A stretch of 64,000 bases of DNA from Actinoplanes oryzae. GTDB taxonomy: Bacteria > Actinomycetota > Actinomycetes > Mycobacteriales > Micromonosporaceae. A program made the translations under genes and the position numbers. Shown here piece by piece: positions 36,477 through 43,478 of the stretch (positions are counted from its first letter, which is position 1; every line of letters begins with the position of its first letter). The DNA lies in the NCBI RefSeq assembly GCF_030757795.1, contig NZ_JAUQWH010000001.1, positions 62,001 through 126,000 on the forward strand. The letters are read 5' to 3'. The notes beneath the pieces were generated by a model that did no database searches, was not told the origin of the DNA, and was given only the letters and a program-made list of their open reading frames with translations.

Positions 36477-38111
36477 CTATCGGCTGAGCTGGGGGCTGGG
36501 CTGCACGGGGGTGACGCCGGTGCTGACGGAGGGGTTGGTCGTCGGCTCGGGGTCGTTGATGCCGATCACGTTGCGTTGGACCTCGACGTTCGACTCGCCG
36601 GTGCCACCCAGGGTGATGTCGTCGTACGCCTTGAGGGCCTGCTGCTCGTCGAAGTAGAGCACCGACATCGCCAGCGGCGTCGGCTCCTCGCCCTCGAGGC
36701 CGCGCAGCCCCGCGCCCCCCGTCGAGCCCTGCACCATGAGCAGCGTCTGCTCGGCCGCGGCGGCGGAGGAATCGGCCGCGCCGGTCGAGGCGGCCGGGGC
36801 GGAGGGGGCGACCGGGGCGGAGGACGCGGAGCCGGCCGGGGCGGGATTCCAGGCCGGCAGCTCGCTCACCTCGCGGTGGTGCTTGTGCCCGGCCAGCACG
36901 AGCGGCACCGTGCCGGCCAGCGGCGGCGCCATGGCCGGGTCGTGCACGAGGGCGACGCCGACCTTGCTCTGGGATCCGCGGATCGTGGCGGCCAGGCGGT
37001 CGCCCGCGGCGATCAGCGGGTTGCCGATCAGCTCGTCGGCGCTGTCCGGGGGCGGGGTTTCGCTCTTGTCCGGAGTGAACTCGGGGTCGCCGATGCCCGC
37101 GATGGTCAGCCCGCCGATGGTGACGGTGGTGTTGTCCAGGACCTTCGCGTTCTTCTGGCGGGCCACGGCGGCCTGGATCGCGGTGGAGTCGTGGTTGCCC
37201 CGGACGTAGATGTACGGCACCCCGACCTGCGCGATGTTGTTCACGTACGTGGTCTCGGCGCTCGTCCCCCAGTCGACCATGTCGCCGGTGTCGATCACCG
37301 CGTCGATGTCCCACTGCTTGACGACGGTCTTGATCACGCCCCACGAGGCGGGGTTGAGGTGCATGTCGGAGATGTGCAGGATGCGCGTGGTGTTGCCGGC
37401 CGGCTGCACAGGCAGCGACGAGACCGTGGTGTAGATGCGGCTGACGTTGCTGACGAGCTCGGCGAGCTGGTCGGCGTACCGTCCGTAGTTGTCCGCGATG
37501 CGGCGCGCGTCGCCGACGACGGCGGGCGCGTTGACCAGGAGGCCCTCGTAGCGTGGCTCGCTGATCGACTTGGGGCGGATGGTGCCCGCGGCCAGGCCGA
37601 GGCTGCCGCCGGTGACGATCAGGGCGAGGACGCCCGCGGCCGCGACCCGGCGGATGTTGCGGAAGATCAGGGCGGACAGCAGCAGCGCGCACACGATCGC
37701 CGCTCCGAGGGCGCGCAGGCCGAGCTTGAGCACACCCTGGGTCACGTCGTCGACGGCGGACTGGCCGACCGTACTGATGGCGGTGGGGTCGTCGACGAGG
37801 GCCTCGGTGCGCTCCTGGTCGAGCGAGCCCAGGTCGACCTTGAGGTGGATCGGGCCGTCGTGGCTGTCCAGGTGCAGGGAGCCGAGCGGCGGGATGTCGA
37901 TCTCGGTGCCGCCCTGGACGGACGGGGTGACCGACATGTCGGCGCGGAACGGCCCGACCGCGACCTCGGAGTGGGCCAGCAGCATCGTGCCGACGACCAC
38001 GCCGGTGAGGCTGACGAGGAGCACGGCGGCCCAGATGCGGAGACGGTGGGTCCAGCGATGGCGCCACACGCGGCCTGCCGCGGCGGTGATCCTGGCGATG
38101 TGCGTAGTCAT
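36477..38111 (-). CDS. Membrane calcineurin-like metallophosphoesterase
   Basis: A 544-aa protein. A first membrane helix (residues ~27-46) is followed by an extracytoplasmic stretch, more helices around 130-180, and a C-terminal dinuclear metallophosphoesterase domain. Metal-ligand motifs appear in order: ILHISDMHLN, VIDTGDMVDWG, YVRGNHDS, GVALVHDP and VLAGHKHHRE. An Ala/Pro/Ser-rich insert (VAPSAPAASTG) follows, then a ~90-residue C-terminal part. The substrate is unknown; the family covers phosphoesters, lipids and nucleotides. The catalytic domain placement (in or out of the cell) depends on helix count. Confidence 0.88.
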   Translation of the reverse strand: MTTHIARITAAAGRVWRHRWTHRLRIWAAVLLVSLTGVVVGTMLLAHSEVAVGPFRADMSVTPSVQGGTEIDIPPLGSLHLDSHDGPIHLKVDLGSLDQERTEALVDDPTAISTVGQSAVDDVTQGVLKLGLRALGAAIVCALLLSALIFRNIRRVAAAGVLALIVTGGSLGLAAGTIRPKSISEPRYEGLLVNAPAVVGDARRIADNYGRYADQLAELVSNVSRIYTTVSSLPVQPAGNTTRILHISDMHLNPASWGVIKTVVKQWDIDAVIDTGDMVDWGTSAETTYVNNIAQVGVPYIYVRGNHDSTAIQAAVARQKNAKVLDNTTVTIGGLTIAGIGDPEFTPDKSETPPPDSADELIGNPLIAAGDRLAATIRGSQSKVGVALVHDPAMAPPLAGTVPLVLAGHKHHREVSELPAWNPAPAGSASSAPVAPSAPAASTGAADSSAAAAEQTLLMVQGSTGGAGLRGLEGEEPTPLAMSVLYFDEQQALKAYDDITLGGTGESNVEVQRNVIGINDPEPTTNPSVSTGVTPVQPSPQLSR

Positions 38112-38162
38112 GGTCAGCCGTTTCCGTGCCCCTGGGCGTCGACCCCCAAACTGTTACGCGGG

Positions 38163-39320
38163 TTAACTCCGGCCCGCGCCGCCACTGGAGAAGACCAGCC
38201 GGATGATGCGGTCGTCCTCCTCCTCGGGGGTGCCGCCCGGCTCCTGGTTGGAGGTGGTCGCCCACAGCGAGCCGTCGGGCGCGGCGACCAGAGCGCGCAG
38301 CCGGCCGAACTCGCCGTCGAGCAGCTGCTGGGGTTGCCCGATGAGCGTCCCGGTGCCGGTGACCTGCGTGACCCACAGCCGCTTGCCGCCGAGGCAGGCG
38401 GTCGCGATCATCCGGTCGAGGACGGCGACCCCCGCGCAGTACGACTCCGCGATCGGCCACGTGACCAGCGGATTGGTGAACTTGGCATCGGCCGACTTGC
38501 CGTCCGCCGCCGCCCAGCCGTAGTTCTTGCCCTTCTGGATGACGTTCAGCTCGCCGGACGTGGGCTGGTCGGACTCGCTCGCGTACATCCGCTTGCCCGA
38601 GTCCCATGCGATGCCCTGCACGTTGCGGTGCCCGGAGGACCAGACCGGCGAGTCCTTCACCGGGTTGCCGGGGGCGGGCTTGCCGTCCGTGGTGATGCGC
38701 AGGATCTTGCCGCCGAGGCTCTTCGCGTTCTGCGCCTGGGTGCCCTTCGTGGCGTCGCCGGTCGTGACGTAGAGATAGCCGTCCGGCCCGAACGCCAGCT
38801 GGCCGCCGTTGTCGTTGCGCGAGCGGGGGATGCCCGTGAGGATCGGCTCGGGCTCCCCCTTGAGCTGGAGTTTCGCGACCCGGTTGTCCTTGTCCGTGGT
38901 GTAGTAGACGAACACGGTCCGGTCGGTGTCGTACTTCGGCGACACGGCGATGCCCAGCAACCCGCTGTCGCCGCCGGTCGCGACGCCGGTGATCTGCTGG
39001 ACCTCGGCGACCTCGAGCCCGTCGGCGTCCGACTCCGGGCCGACCTCGAGGATGCGGGCGCTGTCGCGCTCGGTGACCAGGGCCGTGCCGTCGGGCAGGA
39101 AGGCGATGCCCCACGGGATCTCCAGCCCCTTGGCGAGGACCGTGACGGCGACCTCCTGGCTGCCCTCGTCGCTGCCGCTGTCGCCCGCCCCGGCCGAGAC
39201 GGAGGGCTTGGGCAGGTTCGGCGGCTCGCCGGCGACGTCCGGGTCGGGCGGCCCGAAGCTGCACGCGGTCATCAGCCCGAGCACGGCGACGAGAGTCCCG
39301 AACACGCGTCCCTTAATCAC
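38163..39320 (-). CDS. PQQ-dependent sugar dehydrogenase-like lipoprotein
   Basis: A 385-aa lipoprotein (lipobox LMTAC, Cys20) with a six-bladed beta-propeller of the glucose/sorbosone dehydrogenase (YliI/Asd) family: LEIPWGIAFLPDGTALVTERDSARI, LLGIAVSPKYDTDRTVFVYYT, SRNDNGGQLAFGPDGYLYVTTGD, GHRNVQGIAWD and NYGWA. Family members oxidise aldoses with PQQ outside the membrane. Whether this organism makes PQQ cannot be told here. A Gly/Ser-rich spacer follows the lipid anchor. Confidence 0.88.
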   Translation of the reverse strand: MIKGRVFGTLVAVLGLMTACSFGPPDPDVAGEPPNLPKPSVSAGAGDSGSDEGSQEVAVTVLAKGLEIPWGIAFLPDGTALVTERDSARILEVGPESDADGLEVAEVQQITGVATGGDSGLLGIAVSPKYDTDRTVFVYYTTDKDNRVAKLQLKGEPEPILTGIPRSRNDNGGQLAFGPDGYLYVTTGDATKGTQAQNAKSLGGKILRITTDGKPAPGNPVKDSPVWSSGHRNVQGIAWDSGKRMYASESDQPTSGELNVIQKGKNYGWAAADGKSADAKFTNPLVTWPIAESYCAGVAVLDRMIATACLGGKRLWVTQVTGTGTLIGQPQQLLDGEFGRLRALVAAPDGSLWATTSNQEPGGTPEEEDDRIIRLVFSSGGAGRS

Positions 39321-39400
39321 CAGACCAGGGTAGCCGCGCCCGCTGGGACGTCCGGCACACCCGCGGGACGGGGGCGCCGGAGCGGACTACCGTTCATCGG

Positions 39401-40321
39401 GTGAAGGTCTGGATCGCGCACGAGCGGGGCCGCGGCCTGCTGGGAGAGCTGCCCGACGGCGTCGAGGTGGAGGTCTGCCGCGACGCCACGAGCTGGCCGT
39501 CCGATCCCGCCGACGTCGAGTTCTGGGTGCCGCCCTTCGGGTCGGTCGCGCGGGCCGCCGAGCAGCTGCCCAAATTCACCGGCCTGCGGGTGGTCCAGCT
39601 GCTGTCCGCCGGCGCGGACGCGTGGGTGGATCAAGTGCCCGAGGGGGTACGCCTCTGCGACGCGCGTGGCGTCCACGACAAGCCGGTCGCCGAGTGGGTC
39701 GTCGGCGCGGCGATCAGCTCGTTGCGGCAGTTCCCGGCGCTGGCCCGGGCGCAGGCGCGCGGCGAGTGGGAGACCCTGCGGGCGACGCCGGAGCTGACCG
39801 GCAAGCGGGTGCTGATCGTGGGCGCGGGCTCGATCGGGCGGGCGGTCGAGGAGCACCTGGCGCCGTTCGGGGTGAGCATCACCCGCGTGGCGCGCACCGC
39901 CCGGCCGGAGCAGGGCGTGCACGGGGTCGGTGAGCTGCCCCGGCTGCTGCCCGACGCCGAGGTGGTCGTGCTGCTCGTGCCCCTGACCGAGCAGACCCGG
40001 GGGCTGGTCGACGCGGCGTTCCTGGCGGCGCTCCCGGACGGCGCCCTGCTCATCAACGCCGCCCGCGGTCCGGTTGCCGACACTGCGGCGCTGGTCACCG
40101 AGCTGGCGACCGGCCGGATCTCCGCGGCGCTCGACGTCACCGACCCCGAGCCGCTGCCGCCGGGGCACCCGCTCTGGCAGCTGCCGAACGTCCTGATCAC
40201 GCCGCACATCGGCGGCACCGTCACCGGCCTGCTGCCCCGGGCCTATGCGCTGGCGGGCGACCAGATTCGGCGCTGTGCGGCCGGGGAGCCCCTGCTCAAT
40301 GAGGTGACGGAGGGTTATTGA
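39401..40321 (+). CDS. D-2-hydroxyacid dehydrogenase
   Basis: A 306-aa NAD(P)-dependent dehydrogenase of the D-isomer family. The Rossmann motif is GKRVLIVGAGSIGRAVEEHL. Catalytic Arg is in NAARGPVAD, Glu in DPEPLPPGHPLW and His in ITPHIGG. It is shorter and more diverged at the N-terminus than SerA, resembling glyoxylate/phosphonate-type members; the substrate is unknown. TACCGT 7 nt before GTG suggests a leaderless mRNA. Its 3' end overlaps the convergent PH-domain gene by 26 bp. Confidence 0.85.
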   Translation: MKVWIAHERGRGLLGELPDGVEVEVCRDATSWPSDPADVEFWVPPFGSVARAAEQLPKFTGLRVVQLLSAGADAWVDQVPEGVRLCDARGVHDKPVAEWVVGAAISSLRQFPALARAQARGEWETLRATPELTGKRVLIVGAGSIGRAVEEHLAPFGVSITRVARTARPEQGVHGVGELPRLLPDAEVVVLLVPLTEQTRGLVDAAFLAALPDGALLINAARGPVADTAALVTELATGRISAALDVTDPEPLPPGHPLWQLPNVLITPHIGGTVTGLLPRAYALAGDQIRRCAAGEPLLNEVTEGY

Positions 40322-40679
40322 GCTCCTGCCCGCCGGCGGCCAGCACGGCGGAAAGGTTGTCCTTGGTCACGGCGGTCAGCTCCAGCGAGTTGCCGTCGTT
40401 GAGCAGGGCCTGGATGCGGCCGTTGGCGTCCGGCGCCAGCTCGATGATGCGGCTCCACGGCACCTCGGTGCTGCCGAAGAGCGCCCGCACCTTCAGCCCC
40501 TCGGGCGTCACGTCGGTGCCGGCCCGCCACGCCCAGACGACGACGGCGAGGGGGATCAGCAGCAGCGGCGCGAGCTCCCACCTGGCGCCGGCGAAGGGCA
40601 CGGCGCCCACGAACGCGATGACGGCGGCGATGACGAGTGCGCCGGACCGGCGTACGCGGAAGACGGGTTTCCTGCTCAC
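40296..40679 (-). CDS. PH-domain-like membrane protein
   Basis: A ~127-aa protein with two N-terminal membrane helices (ALVIAAVIAFVGAVPF, LAPLLLIPLAVVVWAW) and a short bacterial PH-like region (DVTPEGLKVRALFGSTEVPWSRIIELAP, ALLNDGNSLELTAVT). This layout is common in actinobacteria; function is unknown. GTG start with GAGGAT 6 nt upstream. It overlaps the dehydrogenase gene tail to tail. Confidence 0.75.
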   Translation of the reverse strand: MSRKPVFRVRRSGALVIAAVIAFVGAVPFAGARWELAPLLLIPLAVVVWAWRAGTDVTPEGLKVRALFGSTEVPWSRIIELAPDANGRIQALLNDGNSLELTAVTKDNLSAVLAAGGQELNNPPSPH

Positions 40680-40739
40680 ATTCCCATCCTCGCACTCGCG
40701 TCGCCCGGTTCTGTCGTACCCCCGGCGGATACTGCCCGC

Positions 40740-41825
40740 ATGACAGTTCACCTCGCCATCGGCACTCAGAAGGGCCTCTTCCTGGCCACCAGCACCAACG
40801 ACCGGCGCAGCTGGGAGGTCAGCCCGGCACACCACGCGGGCCTCGGCGTCTACTCGGTCGCGTTCGACACCCGAGGGCCCACCGTCCGCGTGCTCGCGGG
40901 CTTCGACAGCTCCCATTTCGGGCCGAGCATCGCCGTGACGGACGATCTCGGCAAGACCTGGCAGGAGCCCGGCAAGGCCCCGCTCGCCTTCCCCGCCGAC
41001 GCCGACGCCTCCGTCGAGCGCGTGTGGCAGCTGGCGCCGGCCGGCCCCGACCAGCCGGGCGTCGTCTATGCCGGCACGCAGCCGTCCGCGCTGTGGCGGT
41101 CGACGGACGGCGGCTTCTCCTTCGAGCTGATCCGCGCCCTGTGGGACCACCCGCACCGCCCGGAGTGGGGCGCGGGCTTCGGCGGCCAGGCCATCCACAC
41201 CATCCTGCCGCACCCCACCGACCCGCTGCGGCTGCTCGTCGCCATGTCCGCCGGCGGGGTCTACCGCACCACGGACGGCGGCGAGACCTGGGCGCCGGCC
41301 AACCAGGGCATCAAGGCCTACTTCCTGCCCGATCCGTGGCCCGAGTTCGGCCAGTGCGTCCACAAGGTCGCCCGCGACGCCACGGATCCGGACCGCTTCT
41401 ACGCGCAGAATCATCATGGCGTCTACCGCTCGACCGACGGCGGCGACAGCTGGCAGTCGATCGCGGACACGCTGCCCGCCGACTTCGGCTTCCCGATCGT
41501 CGCCCACCCGGCCCGCGGCGGCACGCTGTGGAATTTCCCGCTCGTCGCGGACAGCCGGCGCGAGCCCGTCGACCTGCGGTGCCGGGTCTTCCGGTCGACC
41601 GACGCGGGCGACACATGGCAGGCGCAGGAGTCGGGGCTCCCGCAGGACCCGTACTACCCGGTGGTCCTCCGCGACGCCATGTGCACCGACAACGCCGATC
41701 CCGCGGGCGTCTACTTCGGCAGCCGGGCGGGGGAGGTCTTCGCGAGCCGTGACGAGGGTGAGACGTGGAGCACGGTGGCCGCGCATCTGCCCGACGTGCT
41801 CTGCGTGCGGGCAGTGGCCGTCTGA
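40740..41825 (+). CDS. BNR/sialidase-like beta-propeller protein
   Basis: A 361-aa protein with repeated Asp-box/BNR motifs: SIAVTDDLGKTWQ, LWRSTDGGFSFE, VYRTTDGGETWAP, VYRSTDGGDSWQ, VFRSTDAGDTWQ and VFASRDEGETWS. These mark six propeller blades. No signal peptide is present, so it is cytoplasmic. A sialidase role is doubtful since catalytic Arg and Tyr residues are not evident. It is coupled to a MoaD/ThiS gene (TGATG overlap), which suggests a shared role in sulfur-carrier or cofactor chemistry. GATACT lies 6 nt before ATG. Confidence 0.83.
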   Translation: MTVHLAIGTQKGLFLATSTNDRRSWEVSPAHHAGLGVYSVAFDTRGPTVRVLAGFDSSHFGPSIAVTDDLGKTWQEPGKAPLAFPADADASVERVWQLAPAGPDQPGVVYAGTQPSALWRSTDGGFSFELIRALWDHPHRPEWGAGFGGQAIHTILPHPTDPLRLLVAMSAGGVYRTTDGGETWAPANQGIKAYFLPDPWPEFGQCVHKVARDATDPDRFYAQNHHGVYRSTDGGDSWQSIADTLPADFGFPIVAHPARGGTLWNFPLVADSRREPVDLRCRVFRSTDAGDTWQAQESGLPQDPYYPVVLRDAMCTDNADPAGVYFGSRAGEVFASRDEGETWSTVAAHLPDVLCVRAVAV

Positions 41826-42100
41826 TGCCGACGGTCCTGGTGCCCGGGGTGCTTCGCGCCGAGGCGGGCGGGGAGTCACGCCTCGCGGTGGCGGCCGAGG
41901 GGTCGCTGCGTGCGGTGCTGGACGAGATCGGGGCGCGGTGGCCGCAGTTGGAGCGGCGGGTGCGCGACGAGAGGGGCGAGGTCCGGCGCTATGTGAACGT
42001 CTACGTCGACGGGGAGGACGCACGGCGGACCGGGGGACAGGAGACGGCGGTGAGCGCGGGGGCGGAGATCCAGATCTTGCCGTCGGTCGCGGGCGGCTGA
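41825..42100 (+). CDS. MoaD/ThiS-family sulfur carrier protein
   Basis: A 91-aa ubiquitin-fold protein ending in the Gly-Gly needed for C-terminal adenylation and thiocarboxylation (ILPSVAGG). It has MPTVLVPGVLRAEAGGESRL and the central VNVYVDGEDARRTGGQETAV. The activating enzyme (MoeB/ThiF) is not in the window. Translation is coupled to the BNR-repeat gene by a one-base overlap. Which cofactor it serves is unknown. Confidence 0.85.
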   Translation: MPTVLVPGVLRAEAGGESRLAVAAEGSLRAVLDEIGARWPQLERRVRDERGEVRRYVNVYVDGEDARRTGGQETAVSAGAEIQILPSVAGG

Positions 42101-42270
42101 GCGGCGGCGCGGCTCAGCGGGATGCTCCGAAGACCGTCGGCAGCCGTCCGATAAAAACCATTTGACAGGCCACATAGTCTGATCCTCCGTGCCTGCGGTC
42201 GGTCGGTCAGGTAGGACAGCCGGTCGTGAGTCGCGAGGGGGCCCAGCCCTCTCCCGACTCAGGAGTACCC

Positions 42271-43455
42271 ATGCGCCGGGCACCCGCCCTCTCCTTCCTG
42301 CTCGTCACCGTCTTCGTCGACATGCTCGGGCTCGGCCTGATCGTGCCGATCGTGCCGGCCCTCATGACGGCCGTCACCGCGGATCCCGCCGCGGCCGTGC
42401 TCTGGTCCGGGCTGCTCGGCTCGACCTTCGGGCTGCTGCAGTTCGCCGTCGCCCCGCTGCTCGGGCGGCTGGCCGACCGCTACGGCCGGCGGCCCGTCCT
42501 GCTCGCGTCGCTGGCGTGCCTCGGCGTCGACTGGCTGGCCCACGCCACCGCGACCGGCCCGTGGACACTGCTGGTCGTGCACGCCCTCGCCGGGGCGTGC
42601 GCCGGGACGACCACGGTGGTCAACGCGTACGTCGCGGACGTCACGGCGGACGACGCCCGCGCCCGGGCGTACGCGCTGATCGGGTCCGCCTTCGCCCTGG
42701 GCTTCGTCGCCGGTCCCACGATCGGCGGCCTGCTCGGCGCCGTCGACGTCCGCCTGCCGTTCTACGCGGCGGCGGCGCTGTCGCTGGCCAACGTGGCGTT
42801 CGGCTGGTTCGTCCTGCCCGAGTCCCGCCCCGGCGACCGCACGACCCCGCTGACCCTGCGCACGGCGAACCCGGTCGCCGCCGTCCTGGGCGTCCTGCGC
42901 CGGCCGCTGCTCGGCCGGCTCGCCCATGCCCGCCTGTGGGCCGACGTCGCCCGGATGACGCACCAGTCGATCTGGACGTTCTTCCTGGCCACCAGCTTCG
43001 GCTGGAACACCGCCCGCATCGGGCTGCTCATGGCCGCGACCGCCCTCGCCGGCGCGATCTTCCAAGCCCGCGCGACCGCCCCGATCGTGCGCCGGCTCGG
43101 TGCCAAGCGCGCCGCCGTGGCGGGCACCCTGATCAGCGCCGGCACGCTCGGCGCCACAGCGGTCGCGTCGGAGCCGTGGCTGCTCTGCGTCGTTCAGGCC
43201 GTGGCCGTGCTCGGCTCGGTCGGCGGCGCCGCGGCCCAGTCGTGGCTCTCCCGCCACGTGGGCGCCGGCGAGCAGGGCACGGTGCAGGGCGCGCTGACCA
43301 GCATCGGCGCGGCCGCGGAGACGGTGGTGCCGATCGTGGCCGGGGCGGTCTTCGGGTGGTCGCTGACGCATGCGGGGCCGGGTCTCGTCTTCGCCGGCGC
43401 GGCCGCCTGCACGGCCCTCTCGGCGATGCTGCTGGCCACCACTCCGGCCCGCTGA
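42271..43455 (+). CDS. MFS transporter (DHA1, TetA-like)
   Basis: A 394-aa 12-helix major facilitator. The first loop has LADRYGRRPVLL (motif A), preceded by FVDMLGLGLIVPIVPALM, as in TetA/Bmr-type proton antiporters for drugs or metabolites. The second half repeats the pattern more weakly. Substrate unknown. AGGAG lies 5 nt before this ATG; a GTG 45 nt upstream is less likely. The 170 bp upstream includes an AT-rich patch with TTGACA (42162-42167) but no well-spaced -10. Confidence 0.87.
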   Translation: MRRAPALSFLLVTVFVDMLGLGLIVPIVPALMTAVTADPAAAVLWSGLLGSTFGLLQFAVAPLLGRLADRYGRRPVLLASLACLGVDWLAHATATGPWTLLVVHALAGACAGTTTVVNAYVADVTADDARARAYALIGSAFALGFVAGPTIGGLLGAVDVRLPFYAAAALSLANVAFGWFVLPESRPGDRTTPLTLRTANPVAAVLGVLRRPLLGRLAHARLWADVARMTHQSIWTFFLATSFGWNTARIGLLMAATALAGAIFQARATAPIVRRLGAKRAAVAGTLISAGTLGATAVASEPWLLCVVQAVAVLGSVGGAAAQSWLSRHVGAGEQGTVQGALTSIGAAAETVVPIVAGAVFGWSLTHAGPGLVFAGAAACTALSAMLLATTPAR

Positions 43456-43478
43456 CCGAAGTGGTCACGCCGCCGGAC

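Noticed and set aside
40740..41825. Exo-alpha-sialidase
   Set aside because: BNR repeats are present but there is no signal peptide and no evident catalytic Arg triad or Tyr. Described as a propeller protein instead.
42162..42180. Strong promoter with TTGACA before the MFS gene
   Set aside because: The -35 is perfect, but no -10 lies at 16-18 bp; the nearest (TAGTCT) is only 7 bp away.
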